A stretch of DNA of 64,000 bases from contig JADHYX010000038.1 in the NCBI GenBank assembly GCA_027604685.1, positions 24,642 through 88,641 on the forward strand. The letters run 5' to 3'. The DNA is from Lobulomyces angularis. Lineage: Eukaryota > Chytridiomycota > Chytridiomycetes > Lobulomycetales > Lobulomycetaceae. This document shows, in pieces, positions 12,529-24,081 of this stretch (its first letter is position 1; each line of letters starts with the position of its first letter). Below the pieces are notes generated by a model, which saw only the letters and a list, made by a program, of their open reading frames with translations, searched no databases and had not been told where the DNA came from. Made by a program: the position numbers and the translations under genes.

Positions 12529-14543
12529 ATGCAAAGAAAAGGGTATACTGAATAGTTTTCTACTCATAAGTAATTAAATTTTTTTTTTTTAGGTTAAGAA
12601 TTACAAGAATATTTTCAAGAAAAAGAAAGAAAATAATTCTGCTAATTTTTTTATTTATATACTTTTATTATTTTTTTAAAGAGGTATTATGTTTTATAAA
12701 TACTGATGTAAGTTATGATACTCATGATATGAAAAGTGTTGATGGACAACATGGTTTCAAAACATTACAACCTACAAAAAAAAAAATTAAAATTCATTTG
12801 GCAGAAAATAAATTAACTAAATTAAAAAATAATAATTTGAGTGACAGCACAATTAAAAATTTTAATGTAACTGATACATTCGGTAACTTAATATTACAGT
12901 GTGATTTTTTATTTTTTACTTCAATTTTTAATATAGTAAAAGAATTAGAAAAAAAAAAGGAGACTTACCCTGAGTATGAACTTTCTACAGAACGATACAT
13001 ATTTTATTCGTCTCATTCTGGTTTCAATAACCAAAGGATTTCTTTGGAAAATGGTGTCATGTTAAGCATCATCATGAACGCGGTAAGTTTGCTTTTGTAT
13101 TTTCATAGTCTTTAAAAAATTTTTTTGTTTCAGACTTTAATTTTACCATTTGCACACATATCTACAGGAAGAGCTTCCCTGATATGGAGAGATTTTCCAA
13201 TTTTACATTCTACAGTGTTAGAAAGAGAAGAACGATGTCTTTTCACAAAGATTCCGTTGTGTAAAAAATAACTAAATAAAAAAAAATTTGACAAAAAAAA
13301 TACATTTTTACGGAAGCCTCTTGTGCAAATTTTCAAGATCTAATCAATATCAGTGAACTACTTGAATTATTTCCTGCAGCAAAAATAATAAGTACTGAAG
13401 AATTTTTAATTAAATCAAATATCATGAAAAGCAAGGATTCAAGGATACCATTAAATACTGTATGGAACTTAATGCATGCAAAAATGAACACAGTCTACTT
13501 AAAGGATTATAAGCGATATGCATTTCAAATCTACGACTCGACAGCTTTTAAAAAAGAAAGTATAGTTCCAAAAGGAAGTCCCACTTTTTCAAACTTAATT
13601 GATGTAAAAGAAATGAACTTAGCTGCACCATATAGAAGTTATGACTTTTTTAATATAGAGTCAAATATCAATACTACTGCCAATATACCCATTATATTTA
13701 ATTTTGGCTCAATATTTCATGAACGAAGACTATTACTAACACCATCGCAGGATAAGATATTGGACGGTATTAGAAGCTCGCTTCATTATTCTAATCCAGT
13801 TTTGTTGAGTATTGCTAAAAGAATTGTTGCAAGACTAGGCGGCAGCGGAACTTTCCCGGTACAGCAATTTTTGCGATTTAATTTAATTTAAATTTTTTTT
13901 TTTTTTACTCACCAAAGGCCTTGCATCTCAGAGTTACAGAAAAAAAATTTGATAAGAAAAATAAATTGAGATCGTTAACTAAAAATATAATAAGAATAAT
14001 ATTAACTTGTACAAAGAGACTACCTAAACAACACAGAGGTAAATGTAAAAAGTTTACTAAAGGAAATTTTGGAATAAACGATACCACAATTGCGATTAAC
14101 AAGTTAAATCATTGTGAAACAATACGTAGATATGATGGAGAATATAAAAAATTTGTTGTTTATGTGGTATCAATAAAATAAAATTTTTTTTTTTAATTTT
14201 TTCACTTTTAACTTAGGCGACTGATTATCGAGGTGCATTTCAAGATAACCCAATATTTTCCTTACTGCCTCAAAAATTTCCATGCATTTACAGTATGAAT
14301 GATTTTGAGGATGAAATTTACATTAGCAAGGAGCTGGAAACACAACCTAACTTAATTAACAAAGAGAATCTTAACAGTGTAAATTAATGAAAATTACATT
14401 TGAGAATATTTTTAAACAGTTTTTTTTAGTTTAAGCACTTCATAGATCAGATTGTCATTTCGCAGGGCAATTTTTTGATAGGAACTCCTGATAGCAGTTT
14501 TTCTGCTTTTGCAGAAAGGCTACACAAAAATTGGAACATATGA
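12529..14543 (+). CDS. GDP-fucose O-fucosyltransferase-like type II membrane protein
   Basis: The first small exon (MQRKG) joins to LRITRIFSRKRKK followed by a hydrophobic anchor (IILLIFLFIYFYYFF), giving a type II topology. The luminal part shows three blocks typical of the O-fucosyltransferase fold found in many fungal genomes: YSSHSGFNNQRISLENGVML near the nucleotide-binding start, an ALHLRV block after the intron near 13890, and a C-terminal FIDQIVISQGNFLIGTPDSS followed by FSAFAERLHKNW. Such enzymes move fucose from GDP-fucose to protein or glycan in the secretory pathway. The acceptor is unknown, and many fungal members are uncharacterised. A cysteine-containing insert lies in the exon around 13930-14150. 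The stop is at 14541-14543. Confidence 0.7.
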
Positions 14544-14694
14544 AATTTTATTGTTTAAAAGATTATACAAATTAATGTTAGTTTGTTGTAGATCTATTTT
14601 AATCATTCTTTTTTTATATCTTATGTTTTCCACACCATCTTGTTTAAAACCCTCTGTAATAATAAAAAATTTTAAAATCTAAAAAATTTCTTCA

Positions 14695-16241
14695 ATGAAG
14701 GAATTAACAGTAAAGCAAAGATTGTTTTTACATAAAAAGCGTTGGAAGAAGTTAATCGAAAAGCAAAAGTGTCATACGAAGATAGAGCACTTTCATTCAC
14801 AAGTAAGTGCTTTTGAGTACATGAAGTCGTTTTCATTTGATTGCCAGTTAACATTAAAGGCATTTTCTTATGAGGTTTTTGATATCTTTCAAAAACTTAA
14901 TTTACATTTAGTTTGATTCAAGCAAACCTGGAAAACGTAAATTTCTGGTGGCCACTATAGATCAGTTTTGGAACTACTACAAACGATTACTTGAAAATTC
15001 CAGGCATTTTTATGAAATAATTTGTGAAGGTATATAATTTTTATTTGATCTGCTTTCAAAAAGGTTAAAAATAATAAGATGTGAGCAGCAAACTTTATTT
15101 TGATGTTGAATATGAAATCAATGATTATAATAAAAATTTGAATTCTACAGAGTTAATTGGAATCTTTAAAAATGAAGTGTTAAAGGAACTCAATTTTCAA
15201 TTTAAATTGGAAAATTTAGAACAAGATGAAGTTATTTTGGATTTGGATTCTTCAACTTCTGAAAAATTTTCTAGACACCTAATATTTAACATTCCTGGTC
15301 ACATTTTTAAAAATAATTACGTAGTTGGTAACTTAAATTTTTTACTATAAAGTATTTTAATTTTTTTTGATAGGTCACTTTGTTTCAAATTTAATACAAA
15401 AAATTAAAATTAAAATTATTGAAAAGAAGGACAATTATCTAGAATTACAAAAACTGTTTATACATAATTATAAAGATAATATGAATGAAATTTTTATTGA
15501 TCAAGGTGTGTACACAAAAAATAGACAGTTCAGGTTATTTTTATCTTCAAAGATAAATAAAAATACATTTCTAAATATCTCCAAAATCGAAAGCTTTCAC
15601 TCAAAATTAAACAAAAAAACCATTTTTATGAAGAGTTTAATTTCAATTCCTAATATTAATTTAACAAAATTTAAGATTTTGGAAACCTTTAACTCCTTCG
15701 AAAAAAAAAATAGTGAATACAGTGTAGCTCAATGTCTGAAAACAGGTAAATTAATTTTCAGCTTTAGATAATTGTTTTTGTAGACTCAGTATTGTTTAGA
15801 TTCTTTAAAAACTACGAACAATTCAGTCTTTCCAGATTTAGATAAGTATATTTTAGAAAAGATTAAGGAAAACGTCAACAGTTTCAATATAAGGTTTCGA
15901 TCAGCCATCTGGTATAATGATTGTACTTCATAATGTAAATGGCTGTAAACTAACCGAAATATTTTAATTTTACGAAAGCGAACACAATTGTATATTTTAT
16001 TGAAGGAAGCAAGTACTGTTACAATATACTAAGAGAACATCAAAGCAACTCGGTTTACTACATTGTAGATTTAAAAAAAAACACCTTTTATCAGAAGTAA
16101 ATTTGATAGTGCATAACTTTAATAAGTTTTTTTTCTAGATGTTTTGATCCAGATTGCAAAAACTTTCGGTCTCACCAAGAGCTGTTCCCTTCTGAGTTAA
16201 ATCCTTTTACTGACAATGAAGAAATTCTTATTGAAGCTTAG
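14695..16241 (+). CDS. PRIMPOL: PrimPol: primase-polymerase for DNA damage tolerance
   Basis: An archaeo-eukaryotic primase (AEP) family enzyme that reprimes DNA synthesis past lesions. The N-terminus (HFHSQVSAFEYMKSF, then LVATIDQFWNYYKRLLEN) matches animal PrimPol closely. Catalytic motif I is KLYFDVEYE (the DxE pair), motif II is EKFSRHLIF (SxH) and motif III is FIDQGVYTKNRQFRLF (acidic residue D). The C-terminal zinc-knuckle region reads YYIVDLKKNTFYQKCFDPDC and continues KNFRSH, so the UL52-type finger is present. The protein is shorter than human PrimPol and seems to lack its long acidic tail with RPA-binding motifs. All introns are short; one at 14875-14911 is only 37 nt. The gene lies 150 bp after the fucosyltransferase gene. 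Confidence 0.9.
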
Positions 16242-17653
16242 ATAGCCAAAAAAGTCTTATAAGACTTCAATGCAAATTATAACTTGTTCTTTTCTATATT
16301 CATATATTTCGAAAAATAAATAATTAAACTAACTTAAATGTTTCTTGCGATTTAACTGATTTTAACAAATTTTCAAAAATGCCATAGTAATGTTGCTAGA
16401 AAATCAGTGGTCGATCATTCTTTTCTACTAACATAGTTCTACAAATCTTTAACGAAGTGCTAAACTGTAAATCAAAAACAGCTACAAGTAAAAAAGAAAA
16501 TAATTAAAAGGAATAAAAATTTAAACCTAGTTTAAAACTTACAAACAATATTAGTGTAAACCAGTGTGTGTGACAACTGGGCATTTCTCGCATAAACACC
16601 ATATCCATTCCGAGGTTCTTTGTGGCAGTTTTAATTTCATGTAATAGGTACACCTTGAGAGTTTTGCTATATAGTATATTGGTTTGAGTTGTCTTTTAGA
16701 GCTACAAGTTGTCCTAAACCAAAGTTGAGAAGCATATAACTCCAAAAACGCTTGTTGCAAACTTCATGGTAAATTTTCTTGATCTACAATTGAATGACAT
16801 AGAAAATGGATATCTTCACTTTTCTAAACTATCTTACTGTAGTTTCATCCCGCTTAAATGTTTAATGAAAAAAAAAAATCAGTTTCCAAATCCTTTATAT
16901 GTTTTTTGCAAATTCTACTCTTAAGTATTGAGTTTCTTTACTTGGCAAAGGTCTTTTTAAGAACTTAATTAGAACTATTTTGTGGTAATTGAGAAAATTT
17001 CTAAATGATAGCCTTAAAAAAGTACAACTACATTGCGTCAAGAAAAATTAAATTTAAAAAAAAAAATTTTAAGGGAGAAAAGGGGAAAACCCATAACTTT
17101 CAAATCTCCAAAAATTTTTTACAATATATTAAAAACTTAAAGGTTGATGAAAACAGCTGGGATGCCCTAAGAAGCATCTGTAACCACACTGGGGCAGGGC
17201 TTGACAGAATTTCAGTGCTGCTGGATTCCCAGCTGTATCGTTAACCTGTTGAGGGGATACCTGTATTGAACAACTGGTGGCCATTCATCTCTGAGGGAAC
17301 TTAGAGGTGTAGGGCCTTAAATATCAGTGCACCGGGGGAGGTCGGCAACGAAGCACCCAAAAATTGAATCCAGTAGTGGCAAAACAGATCGTGTTCCTGA
17401 GGGATTAGTGTTACAGTTGCCAATGGCATTGCGAGACTGTCAAGCATCTTTTTGATTGCCAAAATTATTATCATCTTTTTCCCTCCAATAATAGTTTTTA
17501 CTTCTAGCTAATTTGTTCTTTTAAAAACAATTTGTTATATGTTGTTATTTTATTTAAGTAAACAATTTTGGAAAATATTAATATTCTAATGTAAAATCAT
17601 CCACTTTTCCTTATCATATTCTATATATCTATGCTGAATTATTTTTTTATATT
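16242..17653. other. Gene-poor region with a GC-richer island
   Basis: No convincing gene. Between about 17085 and 17460 the base composition is clearly richer in G and C than in the flanks, with no fold or family I recognise; it could be a transposon fragment or an RNA gene. A 69-codon open stretch on the minus strand at 16551-16760 shows no family features. Confidence 0.4.
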
Positions 17654-20600
17654 TTACCCTTTCCAGATCTTAATTTTTCCATCGTGTCCCTACACCATTT
17701 AGTTTGACATAATAATTGAAAACACTTACCCCAGTAATAACTTCTGCGTTAATTGGGTTAAAATCTACAGCAGAAACAATATCATTGTGGCCACCAGACA
17801 ATTTACACAGGACACTGGCTTTACGAATATCATATATGTACGCCTGGTTATCCTAACACCAAATCATAATTAAAAGGTAAAAACAGCAATACCTCTGAGC
17901 CAGTTAGAACAAAACGTCCACAAGGACTAAGAGAAGCACCAACACTACATAATCTGTTAATATGGCCATGTAAATGTAAAACTGGCTGAAAATTTCTTAA
18001 ATCCCACAATTTTATTGAATCGCTAATCGCAGAAGTGGAAAACATATTGTGAAAACCGCTATTTCCTACTCCTAATCCAATTTTGAAATTGTTGTTCAGT
18101 TCGACACTTAAACTTTCTATTTCTTCATCAGAGCCTTCCCTTTCCATTTCTGGATGAAAGTAGTTTGATATTGAATAGTAATCTGCTAATGCGATATTAT
18201 TGATTGCTCGTTTCATGGCATTTTCTAAATAAGAAATGTTTTTTCCTGCATTTACATCAAAGAGTGATAACTTTTTGTCCGAAGTCTGTCAAAAAATATA
18301 ATCAATAAGAACCTGAAAACGTTAATATATTTACCGCATAAATTACTAAGTGTGAATTAACAGTATTCATACAAGCAATCGAAGTTATGGACGGTTTCGA
18401 CAAAATATTATCCGCCTCGGTGGAGTATTGCCCAACAACTTTACAACTGTTATACAATGAATTCATGTTAGGTTGAATTGATCCAGGATCTGGCCTATTA
18501 AAAAAAAATTAAATTGTTACTTCAAAATTGCACAAATATACTTGTGAATGTTATATGTGGCAAATTGAAGAATTGGGCCTCTTGCAAAAACAAGTAATTC
18601 ATCATGATTAAAAAATTTAATTCCTTGTATTCTGTAAAAAGTATTTTCTGTTTTAGGTTTTGGCTTCACTGGTTTAGGTTTAGCTCCAATCAGAATTAAT
18701 GGGTCACTTTTTTCAGTTCCCCAAAATCTAACTAAAGAATTTCCTCCTTCTAGAGTTAAAATTGGATATCCCTAAATTGAATATATACTATATTAAACAT
18801 ATTAATAGATTTTGAAATAAATACAAGGTTTTTAATACACCTCTCTCCAACAGCTACTTCAGTTACGCCAGAACTGTGACCAATAAAAGTTTTTACAGAA
18901 CTGTTTTTTCTGGTAAGATATGTCCTCGCAGTCTTATCAACTAGCAACAAAAAAACTTGTCAGATTAAAAAGTTAGTTGTAAATACCAGAAGAAGAAGCA
19001 AAAAAATTTCCAAGGGAGTGGTATTTTAAACAGACAACTGGAGCTGCATGCGGCTGAACGTTAATCTCAGAAAGAATTAAACGGGTATCAGTATTAAGTA
19101 ATTCGTATTTGTGAACCAAATTTGATTCAGAAAAAGAAGCTGGTGAAATGGAGGTTTGAGAAGCCCTTTTGCTTATCTTAGGTTTGGTAAATAGCTTATT
19201 TACAGCTGGTGATGCACTATATCCACTTGATTTAACTTTTGATCGAAATGTTATCGGCTGATTTAAACTTCCAAGTTGTTTTTTACTGACAAAACCACAT
19301 TTTGTCATCACAGCTTTTGATGACCTAATATTGGGCTTATTTTTCACATAATGAAGCGGTGATTCGGTGTTTAGCGGCATATCCAAAGCCGTAATAAAGT
19401 CAACTTTAGTTTTCGAAAATTTTGAATCAAAAGTTACGTTTTCACCTCCCAAACAGATGTTTTCTAAATTTTTCAGCACAAATGATGGTAATCCTTCGAT
19501 CTTGTTCAAAACATTCAGAAAATCTGAATTATTTCTAATTGCAGTTATGGAATTGATATTAAAAGAGTTTAATTTTAATAAGCAATCTTTCAAAATGTTT
19601 TCGGCCCAATTTCCTTTGACCTGTGTGGAAATTAGTCGCTCCAAATAATGAGAGAGCGATTCTCCTTTACAAGGTATTAGTAATTTTTCATTATAGGATA
19701 TTGATGGTAAGAAGTTGGATTTATCTCCCAACACAAAGGATTCCGTTAACTTCAAAATATTCACTTCCTTACTTAAACAACTCTTTGTGGCAATATATAA
19801 CACATTCTCATTTTTCTCTGAGAATGAAAAGCCAAATGTGCCAACTAAAGGTAGCATATTAAAATTATTTTCAATTATTTCTTCCCTTTTAATTTCAAAA
19901 TTTAAAGGTTCAGCGGCAAGTGCTACAGTTTTAGTTTGTTCTCCAAATTCGAATCTGAACAGAATTTGGTAATTGTCCACATTTAATACTAATAATTTTT
20001 TTGAAAATCCAACAATTAATCGACAATTGTTTCTGCTGGGTGTATAATGCAAGGTTAATACGGATGGAGAATGATTCACATTCATACAAACATCCTTATT
20101 TTCGTTTAATTTCTTTATTAACTTTTGCTGTTGCTCACTTTGCCTCCATGATGATACTGAATTAATTATGTTTACTGAAGATTGAATTCTACAAAAAAAT
20201 TGTTTAACTATTGCTGACTGTAAACTTATTAAGTTACGATGGCTCCTTTGATATTTGCACCTCTAAATCCGAAATAACAGTTAAAAGTCTTGGTTCAATA
20301 CTAGAGTTTATTGAAGTTTTTTGTGAATAGTCATAAAATCGTAAATATCCGTCTTAAAAAGTAAAGGAAATCTTCAACAAAAAATCTTATTATTAATTAT
20401 CTACCTTCTGACCCTAAGCAAAACTTATTTCGATCTTGCCTAGGATCTATATCAATGGCAGTGAATGGATGTGCTGAGATTATGCTAGATTGATAAATGC
20501 AAGTTTTTTTCATTATATCCCAAACTAAAAGAAATAAAAATATTTAATTACAAAGTGATATAAAAACCTTTAAATGTTCTATCCTCTGATATGGTTATAA

Positions 20601-21135
20601 TAGTTACTGAAAATTCGCTTTTCAAAAAAATTATTCCTAATAACAAAGTTAAGATTTTCTTTTTATAGTTATGATTCAAACCAGTGACATTTCCGCCATG
20701 GCCTTCCAATATGGTAGTGAAATTATTTATTAAATCAAAAATGTACACTTTATTCAAAACGCTGACTGCTACAAAACAATCATTTTGATCAAGAGCTATA
20801 AAAGAAACTTTTCCAATATCAGAAGCAATTAATCTCTCCTCTACCAACTCCAAGTCAAAGTCAAAAGCTTGTTTGAATTTGTAACTAGTGACACTGTCTT
20901 TAGTACAGAGTATGAGAGTAAAAGGATTGAACTTATTTCCAAATTGAATCAGCCTCGATTTTTGCGACGCATTAATATCAAATTCAATTGATATATTGTT
21001 TGTTAAGTTAAAAAATTGAATGGATTTTTTTTGACTTAATAATAAAATCCAATCTCCTTTACAAGTAAATGCTTTATTGGCTGAAAATTGAGGACCAATT
21101 TCTAATGCAAAAGAGCTGTTATTATTCGATGACAT
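17654..21135 (-). CDS. WDR27: WDR27-like WD40-repeat protein
   Basis: A long WD40 protein in about ten exons. The first exon block (21135 to about 20570) gives beta-propeller strands ending in SEDRTFK, and the next exon continues VWDIMKKTCIYQSSIISAHPF, an order also found in vertebrate WDR27. A long central exon (20085-18973) contains RSKVKSSGYSASP, a linker motif characteristic of WDR27. The second propeller includes IKLWDLRNFQPVLHLHGH and SPCGRFVLTGSE. A tiny last exon (GHDGKIKIWKG) ends the final blade at 17654. WDR27 function is poorly known; in animals the gene is expressed in ciliated tissue, so a flagellar link is inference only. Confidence 0.8.
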
Positions 21136-21780
21136 TCTTTATATTGAGATTTCAACTGAAGAAAATATTAAAAAAATAATCAACTCTTCCACCAAAAAAT
21201 TTTTTTATACCAATTTTAGAAAAAATTTTTCTAAATCTTCATATCGTTCCACTCAGTTATCTAAAAATATTTGAGGAATAAACACTTTCTTAAATGTATA
21301 TGTATATGTTCATTGATATTTAATTTTTGAAATCGAAAGTCTCTAAAATTACTTAAACATATTTTGTAATATGGTTAATAGAGGATTTTTTGGAAAACTG
21401 TAATACTATTTGCATAGACTAATAAGTGGCTTTTGAAGAAAGTCCAACATTAAAGAATATTTGCTTTTTGACATTCATGGTCAGATATTTTTCGAAGTTC
21501 TTATTTTTTTAAGATGTATTGTTCAAGTTGCACTTAAAACAAAAGTTTGCCAAAATGAAACTACCTTCTCTTCCAGCTTTGGCAAAATTATTTGGTGTGA
21601 TGACCGTATTGAATTCTTAATAAAAACAAGCCATTTTTAAACTTTGTGTTTGATCTTCTAGATAATTTATTTAAAACTCTAGTATTACAGATTTACTCTA
21701 ATTAAAGAAAATCTATTTGTGTAATAATACAATAAAGATGATTATTTTAAAACAATAAATAAGATTGCCGAGTGCATTAA
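21136..21780. other. Intergenic region between tandem minus-strand genes
   Basis: AT-rich sequence. It contains the promoter of the WDR27 gene and the 3' end of the next minus-strand gene. No other feature is seen. Confidence 0.4.
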
Positions 21781-23291
21781 TTAAAAGTTAAACATATAAT
21801 CAAAGTCTTTTAATAATTCACTCTCCAATTCATTTGCGACATTAGAGAGTTTCATTACTTCTGGTAACATTTCAAACTTTTTCTCACTCAGTTTAGGATC
21901 TGGAATTTCAATATTTGATTTAGAATTTTCATACGCACTAATGCTTTCCACTACCTTAGCACATTCCACTTCTTCCTTTTTCTGTTCTTTTTGAAACGGG
22001 AAAGAAGTAGCAAAGTTTTGATCTTCATTACTGCCTAAAATTGCGACTAGGCTTTCGCCGTTAGTCTCTGCTGCTTTTAACAACATCTTTCCTAATTCAA
22101 TTTCCTTTCCATTCAAATTTTTTGAAGCGTTACTATCTGTATTAAAATTAATATTCAAATCAAAATTTAAATCCAGTTGAGTATTAAGGTTCACATCTAC
22201 TTCTTTCTTTTCAATGGAAATTGACTGCGCCATACGTTTCACTTCTTCGTTTGCACTGATACTCTGAATAACTTTTACACCTATGTTGAAATCCTCAGCT
22301 TTATTACGAATGGACCCATCATATATTAAAATCTCCTTCTCAGCATTATTCTTTTCTTTATTATCATCTCCACTGAATTGAAAAGCCTTATCCGAATCGT
22401 CTTTTTTTTTTTTTTCAGGATATCCAATAGCTTTTTTTATTGCAAACATTGTTTCTGAGAGGTTGTCAAAGTTGCTTTTTGATTCCTTTTTCCATGCAGC
22501 TAAATAATTTTTTAGTTCCTCTTTTTTCTCTTTCAACAAAGCCATTTCTTAAAAAAAGAAGTAATTTTTAAAAAGCGACTAATAATTTTTATAATTACCA
22601 CTCTCAAATTTTAGTTTCTTTTCTTGTTGCTCTTTAAATAGTTTTAATATCATTAATAATAGGTTTTAATTTTCGCACCTGCAGTCAAGTTGATACCAAA
22701 GGAATCTTTTGAAAGTAAAATGTTCTCACCTTTTAGTAGAGTATTATTTTTTATGGGGTATTTTGTAGTATCAACAATATTATGTTTTTCGGTTTTCACC
22801 AAAACATTTAAGTTGCTTGTTTTTGAAGTATCGTCAAAATTATTTTTTGCTCTTTCACTTAACGGATCTGTTTTATTTTCCAAAATCTGGGATACTTTAC
22901 TTGGACTACAAAGATTAACAGTATTTAATAGGTGTATCATAAAGGGAATTTACATGATATTTTTACATTCATTCCAGTTAACTAAACTGGAATTTCTGGA
23001 CAAAGTTGTCTCCTTATCAATTCCAATGCTTGAATTTTCATAAACTGGTCTACTATGCAAATAAAAATTACTTAAAAATATTTATAACATACTTTGATGA
23101 AGCACCATTCATAGCTGTGGCTAATTGAGATACTGACTGTTGTGAAAGCTGCTTCATTGAATTTCTAAACTAACGTTAATCACTCTAAAAATTTCGAGAA
23201 AAATAGCTTACTTGTCACAAAGGGAAGGGCAAATAGATGAACTTGAAAGTGAAGCCAGTTGGTAGTTAACTGGTTTTCTTTTGGATATCAT
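21781..23291 (-). CDS. Uncharacterised acidic, low-complexity protein
   Basis: A start at 23291 (MISKRKPVNYQLASLSSSS) is followed by small exons. The second exon reads NSMKQLSQQSVSQLATAMN. A large last exon (about 22545-21781) begins ALLKEKKEELKNYLAAWKKES and is rich in Glu, Lys, Asn and Asp. It repeats LDLNFDLNINFN-type stretches and ends LLKDFDYMFNF. The region 22940-22650 is open and may be a further exon (SPSKVSQILENKTDPLSE). No domain was recognised. The helical KEEL..YLAAW segment and acidic tail suggest a scaffold or regulator, but function is unknown. Exon borders between 23050 and 22550 are uncertain. Confidence 0.5.
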
Positions 23292-24081
23292 TTTGAAATT
23301 TGATGATGAAAATAGTGTCGGAGTTTAAAACAATTTCTATTCAATTTTGAAGTTTGACAAGAAATTTTTTGTTGCAACTGGACCTTGAATATTTGTATAG
23401 GTCTTTTAAATACAATTTTTTGATCAGTAAAAAACCTATTTCTTCTATGTAAATTATTTTAAAAAAAAGCGTAAATGTTTTAATTGCTTTTTATAACACC
23501 AGTACATCTTGAAGAGTCTTACGCTGTAATTTTAAACTTTTATTAAATTCAATTATCTTAATTTTAACAAAAATCTGTAAACTTCAGCTCCAAAATTAAC
23601 GCACATCTTAATATGATAAATCAGTTATTATTCTATTTCCTTTTTTATTAATCTACTGCAATCATAATTCGTGAAGCATTTTACTTAAAATGTATCAAAT
23701 TATTTCTTATTTATAAGTCAACATTGAAATGCAAATTAAGACGGCAATTCTGATTATATTAAGAACAAAATGTAAACAAAAAAAAATTTTTAGATACTGC
23801 TATCATCAAAACTGCAAAAATTTTTTCTTGAGAGTCCTTTATTGCCAGTTTTAATTAATCACATGCCACAACTTTATTGAGAATAAAAACAGTTTTTACT
23901 CTCTTTTCTACTCCATTACCAATACCTTAGATCTGTAGATCAGCAGGATTTTAAGAACAATATTTTTTAAGCCACTTTTCTTTTTCTAGAATGTAAATAT
24001 TTTGACTATCAGCTTGTATAAAAAGTAAAAAAAAAAAACAAATAAGAAAAGAAATATAAATTTGATTTACGAGAATCAGAA
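23292..24081. promoter_or_regulatory. Shared upstream region of two divergent genes
   Basis: 790 bp between divergent starts at 23291 (minus) and 24082 (plus). It is AT-rich and without open frames; it presumably holds both promoters. No motif was recognised. Confidence 0.4.

Noticed and set aside
12400..12530. Earlier coding start for the fucosyltransferase gene
   Set aside because: Frames upstream of the ATG at 12529 are interrupted by stops, and the anchor directly follows this start.
16551..16760. Open frame of 69 codons on the minus strand
   Set aside because: No family resemblance, no neighbouring exons; probably chance or an old repeat.
19367..19972. Plus-strand open frames inside the WDR27 gene
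   Set aside because: They are antisense shadows of the long coding exon of WDR27 and show no family features.
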